A stretch of 50,054 bases of DNA. It comes from an uncultured Olsenella sp. Its GTDB lineage: Bacteria > Actinomycetota > Coriobacteriia > Coriobacteriales > Atopobiaceae. The stretch lies in the NCBI GenBank assembly GCA_900314535.1, contig OMVT01000015.1, positions 1-50,054 on the forward strand, in the 5' to 3' direction. Of the stretch, positions 34,869 to 43,144 are shown one piece after another. The notes beneath the pieces were generated by a model. It made no database searches. It was not told the DNA's origin and was given only the letters and a program-made list of their open reading frames with translations. The position numbers and the translations under genes are program-made. Positions within the stretch are counted from its first letter, which is position 1. The number at the start of each line of letters is the position of its first letter.

Positions 34869-36599
34869 ATGGAGCAGGAGCTCTGGAAGAAATACCGTCT
34901 GAGGACCATCGTCGGCATGCTCTTCAAGACGGTCGAGGTCGTCTTTGATGTCATGACGCCACTTATCGTGGCCGATATGATCGATGTGGGTGTCGCGACG
35001 CATGACGCAGGGTATGTCGTGCGGCGCGGCATCCTTCTTGTATGCATGGCATGCGCAGGATACTCATCGACGCTCGTGACGCAGCATGTCGCCTCGAAGG
35101 TCTCGCAGGGCGTCGGCACGGACATGAGGAATGCGCTCTTCAGGAAGATCAACAGCTTCGGCGCTGCCGAGATCGACCGCATCGGCACCCCGTCTCTCGT
35201 GACGAGGATCACGAACGATGTGAACCAGATACAGCTGGCGGCCGCCATGGCAATACGGCAGCTCATCCGCTGGCCGATCCTGGCTGTCGGCTCGCTTGTC
35301 GCTGCCATCATGATCGACCGGACGCTCGGCCTCATCTTCCTCGCTGTGACACCGCTCGTCGCCCTGGTCTTCTATCTTGTGATGAACCGCTCGATTCCGT
35401 ACTACTCCCTCATGCAGAAGAAGCTCGACCATATCTCGCTCGTGACGCGCGAGGCGCTCTCGGGTGTCCGTGTCATCCGTGCCTTCAGGCATGAGAAGGA
35501 AGAGGAGGAGCGCTTCCGCGCGGCTGCCGTCTCCCAGGCAGATACTGCCATCACCGTCGGAAGGCTCGCAGCGCTCCTGAATCCTGGCGCCTATCTCCTC
35601 ATGAACTTCGGTGTCGTCTGCGTGCTCTGGGCAGGCGGCTTCAAGGTGGAGGCAGGCGTCCTCCAGCAGGGCCAGATCGTTGCCTTCGTGAACTACATGA
35701 CGCAGGTCCTGATCGCCATTGCCTATGTCGCGAATCTCGCAATCATCTTCAACCGAGCGGCTGCCTCGAGGAGAAGGATCGACGAGGTGCTTGCGACCGA
35801 GCCATCTGTCTGCGATGCGCAGGATGCGGAGGCTCCTGCAGCTGCCGCTGATGCTCCTGCGCTTGCGCTCGACCACGTCGGATTCTCCTATGGACCTGGC
35901 AAGCCTGCACTCGCCGATGTGACGCTCACGCTTGGACAGGGCGAGACTTTGGGCATCATCGGCGGCACAGGTTCCGGCAAATCGACGCTTGCGAGCCTCA
36001 TTCCGAGGCTCTATGACGCAACGGAAGGCACGGTCTCCGTCTTCGGGCAGGATGTGCGTGCATGGCCCCTGGACGAGCTCAGGCATGAAGTGGCAAGCGT
36101 TCCCCAGACCGCGCATCTCGTGACGGGCACGATCCGCTCGAACTTGACCTGGAGGGTGCCTGATGCGACAGATGAGAAGCTCTGGGCGGCGCTTCGGGCA
36201 GCGCAGGCAGCAGACTTCGTCCGTGCGAAGGAGGCTGGTCTCGACTCTGTCGTGGAGGCAGACGGCAGGAACTTCTCCGGCGGCCAGAAGCAGCGCCTGA
36301 CGATTGCGAGGGCTCTTGTCGGCTCGCCTTCGCTCGTCGTGCTCGATGATTCGGCATCTGCCCTCGACTTTGCGACCGATGCACGTCTGCGCGAGGCGCT
36401 GAGGTCTCTTCCTCAGCATCCGACCTGCGTGATCATCTCGCAGCGCATCTCTGCTGTCATGGGTGCAGACCAGATATTGGTCCTTCATCATGGCAAGGTC
36501 GAAGGCCTGGGCACCCATGAGGAGCTCCTCGGCACCTGCGACATCTATCGCGAGATCTGCTCGTCGCAGCTTGCTGGAAAGGAGGCAGACCATGCCTAA
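34869..36599 (+). CDS. ABC exporter half-transporter with degenerate ATP site (subunit A)
   Basis: Six-helix membrane domain (residues 1-~300) plus NBD. Walker A GGTGSGKST, signature FSGGQKQRLTIARAL. Walker B reads VVLDDSASALD, so the catalytic glutamate is aspartate, and the H-loop is ISQRIS with Gln for His. Both changes are known from the degenerate-site subunit of heterodimeric exporters (TM287, BmrC and LmrC types). Start ATG 34869, with GGGAG five bases upstream; GTG 34863 is poorer. The partner gene overlaps its 3' end by eight bases. Substrate unknown (drug, lipid or peptide). Confidence 0.92.
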   Translation: MEQELWKKYRLRTIVGMLFKTVEVVFDVMTPLIVADMIDVGVATHDAGYVVRRGILLVCMACAGYSSTLVTQHVASKVSQGVGTDMRNALFRKINSFGAAEIDRIGTPSLVTRITNDVNQIQLAAAMAIRQLIRWPILAVGSLVAAIMIDRTLGLIFLAVTPLVALVFYLVMNRSIPYYSLMQKKLDHISLVTREALSGVRVIRAFRHEKEEEERFRAAAVSQADTAITVGRLAALLNPGAYLLMNFGVVCVLWAGGFKVEAGVLQQGQIVAFVNYMTQVLIAIAYVANLAIIFNRAAASRRRIDEVLATEPSVCDAQDAEAPAAAADAPALALDHVGFSYGPGKPALADVTLTLGQGETLGIIGGTGSGKSTLASLIPRLYDATEGTVSVFGQDVRAWPLDELRHEVASVPQTAHLVTGTIRSNLTWRVPDATDEKLWAALRAAQAADFVRAKEAGLDSVVEADGRNFSGGQKQRLTIARALVGSPSLVVLDDSASALDFATDARLREALRSLPQHPTCVIISQRISAVMGADQILVLHHGKVEGLGTHEELLGTCDIYREICSSQLAGKEADHA

Positions 36600-38466
36600 T
36601 GCCTACCAGGGAGGCGCCTCTGCCAAGGCCATGCTTTCTGCCGCAGCAGGCGCTCAGGGAGAAAGCCACGACCCGCGCTTCGATGCACCGGACATGCCGG
36701 TAAAGATCGTGCTTGCGCGCCTTTCACATTATGTGAAGCCCTATGCAGCGCTGGCGCTTGCCTCGTTTGCGTGCTCTGTCATCTCTGTCGTGGCACAGCT
36801 CATCGTGCCAATACTGATCGGCCAGGCCATCGATACCATGGTATCGGCTGGGACGGTCGAATTTGCGGCGCTTCAGCCTATCCTCATCCGCCTTGCGGCC
36901 ACAATCGCTGTCGCAGCAGCTGCGAACTGGGCAGGCGGCTATGGCACGAACCGGCTTGCCTACCAGACGGTCAGAGACCTGCGCATCGATGCCTACAACA
37001 AGTTCGACCGCGTGCCGCTCTCCTTCCTCGACACCCATGCTCATGGCGACTTGCTCTCCCGTGTCATCAACGATATCGATGCAGTGGGAGACGGCCTTGT
37101 GCAGGGCTTCACGCAGCTCTTCAATGGCATCGTGATGATTGCCGGAACGCTCATCTTCATGTTCTCGCTCTCGGTGCCGGTGGCCTGCATCGTCGTCGTG
37201 CTGACGCCGCTCTCCATCCTCGTCGCATGGCTCATTGCCCGTGGCTCTGCGAAGAGCTTCGCTGCGCAGCAGGCGCTCCAGGGCTCGCTTACCGGCTATG
37301 CAGAAGAGATGATCTCGAACCAGAAGCTTGTGAGCGCCTTTGCCTACCAGAAGAGAAGCATTGCTGCATTCGAGGCCATCAACGAGAAGCTCTATGGTGC
37401 CGGCCGCAAGGCTCAGTTCATAAGCTCCCTCTCGAACCCTTCGACTCGTCTGGTCAACAACATCATCTACGCTGCGGTTGCCGCTGTCGGCATCTCTGCC
37501 GTCATCACCGGATGGCCATCTCCTCTGACCGTCGGCCAGGTGCAGAGCTTCCTCACCTACGCAAACCAGTACATGAAGCCGTTCAATGAGATCTCTGCCA
37601 TCGTGACGCAGGTCCAGACAGCCTTCGCCTCGGCCAGGCGCGTGTTCGCATTGCTTGATGCCGAGGAAGAGAAGCCCGATGCAGACGATGCGATTGTCCT
37701 CGAGGATCCGAAGGGGGAGCTTGCCTTCAAGGATGTGAGCTTCTCCTACAGGAAGGATGCAAAGCTTCTCCAGGACATCGCGTTCTCGGCCAAGCCGGGC
37801 ACGCGCCTTGCGCTTGTCGGCCCTACAGGCTGCGGCAAGACGACCTTGATCAACCTGCTTCTGCGCTTCTACGACGTGGATTCGGGCTCGATCGAGGTCG
37901 ACGGCCATGACACGCAGACGCTCACACGTGCCTCGCTTCGCTCTGCCTTCGGCATGGTCCTTCAGGATACGTGGCTCTTCGAAGGCACGGTGCGCGACAA
38001 CATCGCCTATGGCAGGCCCGATGCGACCATCGAAGAGGTCGAGGCAGCAGCACGTCAGGCACATGCCGACGGCTTCATCCAGCAGCTGTCTCAGGGCTAT
38101 GACACCGTGATCGGCGAGGATGGCGGGACGATCTCGCAGGGACAGCGCCAGCTTCTCTGCATTGCCCGCGTCATGCTTCAAGATCCTCCGATACTTCTCC
38201 TCGACGAGGCAACGAGCTCTATCGATACGCGTACCGAGCTCCAGGTGCAGGATGCCTTCGACCGCATGATGGAAGGCAGGACCTCGCTTGTCGTGGCGCA
38301 CCGCCTCTCGACGGTCAGGAATGCCGACTGCATCCTCGTGATCGACGGCGGCCACATCATCGAGCGCGGCACGCACGACGAGCTGCTTGCCAAGGGCGGC
38401 TTCTATGCGAACCTCTACAGAAGTCAATGGGCTGCATTGCCGAAAAGTGGCAGTGCCGCGGATTGA
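36592..38466 (+). CDS. ABC exporter half-transporter with consensus catalytic site (subunit B)
   Basis: Partner of the preceding gene. A soluble N-terminal tail of ~45 residues, six helices, and an NBD with GPTGCGKTT, Walker B ILLLDEATSSID and H-loop VVAHRLSTV. The signature is ISQGQRQLLCIARVML: LSGGQ has become ISQGQ, as in the consensus subunit of heterodimeric exporters. The two genes thus complement each other: one proper ATP site and one degenerate site per dimer. ATG 36592 has AAAGGAGG upstream. 624 residues. Confidence 0.93.
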   Translation: MPNAYQGGASAKAMLSAAAGAQGESHDPRFDAPDMPVKIVLARLSHYVKPYAALALASFACSVISVVAQLIVPILIGQAIDTMVSAGTVEFAALQPILIRLAATIAVAAAANWAGGYGTNRLAYQTVRDLRIDAYNKFDRVPLSFLDTHAHGDLLSRVINDIDAVGDGLVQGFTQLFNGIVMIAGTLIFMFSLSVPVACIVVVLTPLSILVAWLIARGSAKSFAAQQALQGSLTGYAEEMISNQKLVSAFAYQKRSIAAFEAINEKLYGAGRKAQFISSLSNPSTRLVNNIIYAAVAAVGISAVITGWPSPLTVGQVQSFLTYANQYMKPFNEISAIVTQVQTAFASARRVFALLDAEEEKPDADDAIVLEDPKGELAFKDVSFSYRKDAKLLQDIAFSAKPGTRLALVGPTGCGKTTLINLLLRFYDVDSGSIEVDGHDTQTLTRASLRSAFGMVLQDTWLFEGTVRDNIAYGRPDATIEEVEAAARQAHADGFIQQLSQGYDTVIGEDGGTISQGQRQLLCIARVMLQDPPILLLDEATSSIDTRTELQVQDAFDRMMEGRTSLVVAHRLSTVRNADCILVIDGGHIIERGTHDELLAKGGFYANLYRSQWAALPKSGSAAD

Positions 38467-38481
38467 CATTGCATAGACTCA

Positions 38482-38519
38482 CTCTCGGGGAAGGAAGTAC
38501 GGCTTTCTTCCAACGAGAG
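38482..38519 (+). promoter_or_regulatory. Long leader hairpin before the oxidoreductase trio
   Basis: CTCTCG (38482-38487) pairs with CGAGAG (38514-38519), and GGAAGGAAG (38489-38497) with CTTTCTTCC (38503-38511), giving 15 pairs around a five-base loop with a small bulge. The right arm runs into the ribosome binding site GAGAGGGGG of the next gene, so folding could hide it. There is no T-tract, so it is not a terminator. Confidence 0.6.
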
Positions 38520-38533
38520 GGGGTTATGCTTTC

Positions 38534-40009
38534 ATGAATGACGCATATGATGTCTGCATCATCGGCGCAGGCGTTGTGGGCACGGCCATTGCGCGCAATC
38601 TTTCAGAGCGCCAGTGCAGCATCCTCGTCCTCGAGCGTGGAGACGATGTCTGCTCCGGCACCTCGAAGGCGAATTCCGCTATCGTCCATGCGGGCTATGA
38701 CGCAGAGCCGGGCACGCTCATGGCAAAGTACAACGTGGCTGGAAACGAGATGATGGGCAAGGTCTGCGAGGACCTCGATGTGCCGTTTGAGCGCATCGGT
38801 TCTCTTGTCGTCTGCACGGACGTGGAGGATATGCCAAAGCTCGAAGCATTGAAGGAGCGCGGCGAGAAGAACGGCGTCAAGGGACTCGAGGTCATCGGGC
38901 GCGACCGCCTCGTCGAGATGGAGCCGAACATCTCTGACGAAGCAACAGGAGCCCTGTGGGCGCCGACCGCAGGGATCGTCGACCCGTTCCTTCTGACGAT
39001 TGCGCAGGCCGAGGTTGCAGAGACGAACGGCGCCACCATCCTTACATCTTGCGAGGCCAAGACGCTCTCGAAAGAGGCCGAGGACCTCTGGAAGATCGAG
39101 ACCGAGGATGGCACATTCCGCGCCCGCTGTGTCGTGAATGCCGCCGGCACGCATGCTGCCGAAATCCACAACCAGGTCTCTGCCGACAAGATGAAGATCG
39201 TGCCGAGGCGCGGCGAATATCTCCTGCTCGACAAGCGCGCGGGCGGACATGTGCACCACACGATCTTCTGCCTGCCATCGAAGATGGGCAAGGGCATCCT
39301 CGTGACGCCTACCTGCCACGGGAACCTGATTCTGGGTCCCACGGCGACCGATCAGCAAGACGAGGACGATACCGCGACGACCGCAGAGGGGCTCGACGCC
39401 GTCAGAAAGGGTGCTGCCAAGACCGTGAAGGATCTGCCGTTCCGCGAGGTCATCACCTCCTTCGCAGGCCTTCGCGCCCACAGGCCTGAGCATGAGTTCC
39501 TTGTGGGAGAGGCAAAGGACGCACCGGGCTTCATCGACTGCTCCGGCATCGAATCTCCGGGCCTTACCTCGGCGCCTGCCTTGGGCGAGGCTGTTGCTGG
39601 CATCGTCTCGGACATCCTGAAGCTCGAGCGGAAGCCAGAAGGCAGCTACGCCACGAAGCGCCAGGGCATCGTGCATGCAGCAGCACTTCCTGTCGAGGAG
39701 CGCCGCGCGCTCATAGAGAAGAATCCCGCCTATGGCAGGATTGTCTGCCGCTGCGAGGAAGTGAGCGAGGGCGAAATCGTCGATGCAATAAAGCGCCCCT
39801 GCGGAGCCCGGTCCCTTGACGGCATCAAGCGCCGTGTGCGCTGCGGCATGGGACGCTGCCAGGGAGGCTTCTGCACTCCGAAGGTCATGGATATCCTGGC
39901 CCGCGAGGTGCCAGAGCTCACGCTCGAGAGCATAACGAAGAAGGGCAAAGGCTCGGAGTTCGTGGTTGGCCACGACAAGGACTGCTATGGGGAAGGAGGC
40001 GAGCGCTGA
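38534..40009 (+). CDS. FAD-dependent glycerol-3-phosphate dehydrogenase-like oxidoreductase with C-terminal [2Fe-2S] domain
   Basis: 491 residues. N-terminal DAO-type FAD fold: DVCIIGAGVVGTAIARNL, SGTSKANSAIVHAGYDA (substrate loop). The C-terminal 100 residues carry a BFD-like Fe-S domain with cysteines in IVCRCEEVSEGEIV and RCGMGRCQGGFC. This is the architecture of anaerobic GlpA. Followed at once by an FAD/NAD protein and DUF1667, a trio that occurs with glycerol genes in clostridia and Coriobacteriia. The substrate is probably sn-glycerol-3-phosphate, but no glpK or glpF is in the window, so another 2-hydroxy substrate remains possible. Confidence 0.88.
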   Translation: MNDAYDVCIIGAGVVGTAIARNLSERQCSILVLERGDDVCSGTSKANSAIVHAGYDAEPGTLMAKYNVAGNEMMGKVCEDLDVPFERIGSLVVCTDVEDMPKLEALKERGEKNGVKGLEVIGRDRLVEMEPNISDEATGALWAPTAGIVDPFLLTIAQAEVAETNGATILTSCEAKTLSKEAEDLWKIETEDGTFRARCVVNAAGTHAAEIHNQVSADKMKIVPRRGEYLLLDKRAGGHVHHTIFCLPSKMGKGILVTPTCHGNLILGPTATDQQDEDDTATTAEGLDAVRKGAAKTVKDLPFREVITSFAGLRAHRPEHEFLVGEAKDAPGFIDCSGIESPGLTSAPALGEAVAGIVSDILKLERKPEGSYATKRQGIVHAAALPVEERRALIEKNPAYGRIVCRCEEVSEGEIVDAIKRPCGARSLDGIKRRVRCGMGRCQGGFCTPKVMDILAREVPELTLESITKKGKGSEFVVGHDKDCYGEGGER

Positions 40010-41271
40010 TGAAGCGTTCCTGTGTTGTCGTCGGCGGCGGTCCTGCCGGCCTTGCTGCTGCCATCTCTGCCTATGATGCGGGACTCAAAGATATCATCGT
40101 CCTCGAGCGCGAAGACAGGCTCGGCGGCATCCTCAACCAGTGCATCCATAACGGGTTCGGTCTCCATACGTTCGACGAGGAGCTCACGGGCCCCGAGTAT
40201 GCGCAGCGCTATATCGATGAGGCAAAGAAGCGCGGCATCGAGTGCCTGCTCGAATGCACGGTCATCGATATCAGCCACGACCGCGTCGTCACGGCCGTGA
40301 GTCCCGAGCTCGGCCTCATCCAGATCGAAGCAGGCTCTGTGATCCTTGCAATGGGCTGCCGAGAGAGGCCGCGTGGTGCCCTCAATATCCCGGGCACCCG
40401 TCCTGCCGGCATCTATACGGCAGGATGCGCGCAGCATCTCGTGAACATCGAAGGCGTCCTTCCGGGACGCGAGGTCGTGATCTTGGGCTCGGGCGACATT
40501 GGCCTCATCATGGCCCGCAGGCTCACGCTCGAAGGAGCACATGTCCAGGTCGTCGCTGAGCTCATGCCATACTCGGGCGGCCTCAAGAGGAATATCGTCC
40601 AGTGCCTTGATGACTTCGGCATCCCGCTCAAGCTCAGCCACACCGTCGTGAAGATCGAAGGCGACAAGCGTGTCGAGGGCGTCTGGATCGCTGAAGTCGA
40701 CGAGCATCTGAAGCCGATTCCGGGGACCGAAGAGCACTACACGTGCGATACGCTCCTTCTCTCCTGCGGCCTCATTCCGGAAAACGAGCTCTCGCAGAAG
40801 GCAGGCGTCGCACTCTCTCCGGTTACGAAGGGCCCGGTCGTGAACGAGCAGCTCGAGACCGATGTGCCGGGCGTCTTTGCCTGCGGCAATGTCCTGCATG
40901 TGCACGATCTCGTGGACTACGTCTCGGAGGAGGCCTCTGCTGCAGGAAGACACGCTGCTGCCTATGTGAAGGCCGGAGAGCCTGCAGAAGAGCATGCGGG
41001 CATACCGCTCGTGCCGGAAGGCGGCGTGCGCTATACGGTTCCCGCCACGATAGACCCTGCTTCCATGGACGAGAAGCTCACCGTGCGCTTCCGTGTCGGA
41101 GCGGTCAGGCGCAACGTCTTCGAGTCGGTCTATGTTGATGGCGCGCGCATCGCGCACAAGAAGCGCCCGATTGTGGCGCCAGGCGAGATGGAGCAGGTCA
41201 TCCTCAAGAAGGCTGACCTGGAAAAGCATCCAGATGCCGAGAGCATCCGTGTCGTCCTCGAGGAGGCATGA
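40009..41271 (+). CDS. FAD/NAD(P)-dependent pyridine nucleotide-disulfide-type oxidoreductase
   Basis: 420 residues, overlapping the previous stop by one base. FAD motif VVVGGGPAGLAAAI, then CIHNGFGLHTFDEELTGPEY, ILAMGCRERPRGALNIPGTRPAG, the NAD motif VVILGSGDIGLIMARRL and FACGNVLHVHDLVDYVSEE (each piece given under 20 residues). It lacks a CxxxxC redox disulfide. It corresponds to GlpB in function: moving electrons between the FAD dehydrogenase and a pyridine nucleotide or Fe-S carrier, as part of the trio with the DUF1667 protein. Confidence 0.88.
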   Translation: MKRSCVVVGGGPAGLAAAISAYDAGLKDIIVLEREDRLGGILNQCIHNGFGLHTFDEELTGPEYAQRYIDEAKKRGIECLLECTVIDISHDRVVTAVSPELGLIQIEAGSVILAMGCRERPRGALNIPGTRPAGIYTAGCAQHLVNIEGVLPGREVVILGSGDIGLIMARRLTLEGAHVQVVAELMPYSGGLKRNIVQCLDDFGIPLKLSHTVVKIEGDKRVEGVWIAEVDEHLKPIPGTEEHYTCDTLLLSCGLIPENELSQKAGVALSPVTKGPVVNEQLETDVPGVFACGNVLHVHDLVDYVSEEASAAGRHAAAYVKAGEPAEEHAGIPLVPEGGVRYTVPATIDPASMDEKLTVRFRVGAVRRNVFESVYVDGARIAHKKRPIVAPGEMEQVILKKADLEKHPDAESIRVVLEEA

Positions 41272-41273
41272 TC

Positions 41274-41633
41274 ATGGAGGAGAAGACGCTTACCTGCATC
41301 AACTGCCCCCTCGGCTGCCAGGTGACGGTCACGTTCGACGGAGACAGCATCGTCTCTGTCACGGGCAATACCTGCAAGCGTGGCGACATCTATGCGAGGC
41401 AGGAGCTCACGAATCCGGTACGCATCGTCACGACGTCCGTTCCGGTGGAAGGCTCTGCTACCTCGAAGATGGTATCGGTCAAGACTGCAGAGCCCGTGCC
41501 GAAGGGCAAGATCTTCGATGTGATGGCAGCACTTGCGAAGACAGAGATAAAGGCGCCGGTGCATATCGGCGACACGGTGCTTGCAGATGTCGCAGGAACC
41601 GGGATCGATATCGTCGCGACGAGGAATGCCTGA
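41274..41633 (+). CDS. DUF1667 iron-sulfur protein
   Basis: 119 residues. TCINCPLGCQVTV has a CxxCxxxC cluster motif, followed by NTCKRGDIYARQE with a fourth cysteine: together one probable [4Fe-4S] site, as in the start of molybdopterin oxidoreductases. The DUF1667 family sits next to GlpA/GlpB-like genes and is thought to replace GlpC as electron carrier. ATG 41274 is preferred because GAGGAGG is eight bases upstream; ATG 41268 is two bases from it. It ends before a bidirectional terminator. Confidence 0.88.
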   Translation: MEEKTLTCINCPLGCQVTVTFDGDSIVSVTGNTCKRGDIYARQELTNPVRIVTTSVPVEGSATSKMVSVKTAEPVPKGKIFDVMAALAKTEIKAPVHIGDTVLADVAGTGIDIVATRNA

Positions 41634-41646
41634 GGACCAAGAGACG

Positions 41647-41678
41647 AAAGGAGGGCCGGAGCGATCCGGCCCTCCTTT
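41647..41678. terminator. Bidirectional terminator
   Basis: Perfect 14-base stem AAAGGAGGGCCGGA / TCCGGCCCTCCTTT with loop GCGA. It is between the convergent DUF1667 and DedA genes and can act in both directions. Confidence 0.93.
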
Positions 41679-41686
41679 GTAGACGG

Positions 41687-42343
41687 CTATTCTATGGCAG
41701 GGCCTGTGCCACCGGTGCCCTGGCTCTTGATCTTCGGAAGGATCCTCTTCACGAACCAGAACAGCGCTGCTACGGCGATAGCGGCAAGAACGATATAGGT
41801 GACATGATCGATGACGGAAGCGGCGCCTGATGCGGCATTCTGCCAGGCATCTCCTGCAAGATAGCCGACGGTGCAGAGGATCGCATTCCAGATGAGCGAC
41901 CCTGCGAAGGTCATGGCACTGAACTTCAGGATTCCCATGTGCGACATGCCGGCAGGGATCGAGATGAGGCTCCTCACGACAGGGACACAGCGGCAGATGA
42001 AGACGGTCTTGGCGCCCTTCGTCTCGAACCAGCCGAAGGCAGCCTGCACATCGCCCTTCTCGAAGCCGAGAAGGCGCGCGGGACGCGAAGAGAGGATCTT
42101 CTCCATGCGGCGCTCATCGAGCACGGTGCCGACAGCATAGAGCACATAGGCACCGGCAAGAGAGCCCGCGGTTGCTGCGAGGATGGCGAACGGAAGCCAG
42201 AGCGCGCCGGCATTCGAGAAGAAGCCGGCAAGCGGGAGGATGAGCTCGCTCGGAATCGGCGGAAAGACGTTCTCGAGGAAGATGAGGGCACTGACGGCAA
42301 GATAGCCGAACTGCTGCATGAAGGCGAAGATTGCGACCTGCAT
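41687..42343 (-). CDS. DedA family membrane protein (SNARE-associated)
   Basis: 218 residues of the DedA/VTT family, which includes undecaprenyl phosphate flippases. VSALIFLENVFPPIPSELI (conserved E and PPIPSE), FICRCVPVVRSLISIPAG (the FxxR(x)xPxxR motif) and several hydrophobic segments are seen. Start at 42343 because AAGGAG lies seven bases upstream; the longer frame to 42430 has no homology. C-terminal tail: KIKSQGTGGTG. It may recycle C55 phosphate or export lipids. Confidence 0.9.
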   Translation of the reverse strand: MQVAIFAFMQQFGYLAVSALIFLENVFPPIPSELILPLAGFFSNAGALWLPFAILAATAGSLAGAYVLYAVGTVLDERRMEKILSSRPARLLGFEKGDVQAAFGWFETKGAKTVFICRCVPVVRSLISIPAGMSHMGILKFSAMTFAGSLIWNAILCTVGYLAGDAWQNAASGAASVIDHVTYIVLAAIAVAALFWFVKRILPKIKSQGTGGTGPAIE

Positions 42344-42440
42344 GGGAGAGCTCCTTAGGTTGCGCCATGTAGTGCCCTCATGGTACGGAGCAAAGCTCAA
42401 GGCTCTCCCAACGCAGGATAAACAGTTCATAAACTCGAAG

Positions 42441-43136
42441 TCAGCGACGGATGATGTAGCCTGCGCCGCGCACGGTCTGGATGATCTTCGGGTTCGAGGG
42501 ATCGGGTTCGATCTTCTCGCGCAGCCGCTGGATATGGACCGTCACGGTCGCACCATCCCCCAGGGCTTCCTCGCCCCAGACACGCTCGTAGAGGGCATCG
42601 CGGGAGAAGACTGTGCCTTGGTGCTTCATAAGGAAGAGGAGAAGCTCGTATTCCCGGTTCGTGAGCTCGACATCTTTTCCTCGTGCCTTCACCTCGTGGC
42701 TGGCAGGATCGATCGTGACTCCATCCGCCTCGATCAAAGAGGAAGGCCCAGCTGCCTCTGTATCGGCATTTCTGCGCGCTGCCGTGGCGAGGAGCGCCTT
42801 CACGTGGGCCACAAGGACGGAAGGGGAGAACGGCTTCACGACGTAGCCATCGGCCCCGAGACCGAGGCCTCTGATCTGGTCGATATCCTCCGTGCGTGCT
42901 GTCACGAGAAGCATAGGCAAGGCCGACTTCTCGCGGACCTTCCGGCAGACATCAAACCCGTTCATGCCCGGAAGCATCACATCGAGAATCATGGCATCGA
43001 AAGAGCCTGAGAGCGCCTTGGAGAGGCCTGTGGGGCCATCCGAGGCAATCTCTGCCTCGAGGCCATTTGCCTCAAGATAGTCGCGCTCAAGCTCGGCGAT
43101 GTCTTCGTCGTCTTCGACGATGAGTATACGGGACAT
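42441..43136 (-). CDS. OmpR-family response regulator
   Basis: 231 residues. Receiver domain with D9/D10, phospho-acceptor D52 (LDVMLPGMNG), T79 and K101 (VVKPFSP). The C-terminal winged helix has LTNREYELLLFLMKHQG, VWGEEALGDGATVTVHI and TVRGAGYIIRR, typical of OmpR/PhoB. Eight bases after the kinase stop, so it is cotranscribed with it. The target genes are not visible; the neighbours (PAP2 fragment, DedA) suggest an envelope role. Confidence 0.94.
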   Translation of the reverse strand: MSRILIVEDDEDIAELERDYLEANGLEAEIASDGPTGLSKALSGSFDAMILDVMLPGMNGFDVCRKVREKSALPMLLVTARTEDIDQIRGLGLGADGYVVKPFSPSVLVAHVKALLATAARRNADTEAAGPSSLIEADGVTIDPASHEVKARGKDVELTNREYELLLFLMKHQGTVFSRDALYERVWGEEALGDGATVTVHIQRLREKIEPDPSNPKIIQTVRGAGYIIRR

Positions 43137-43144
43137 ATCTGCTC

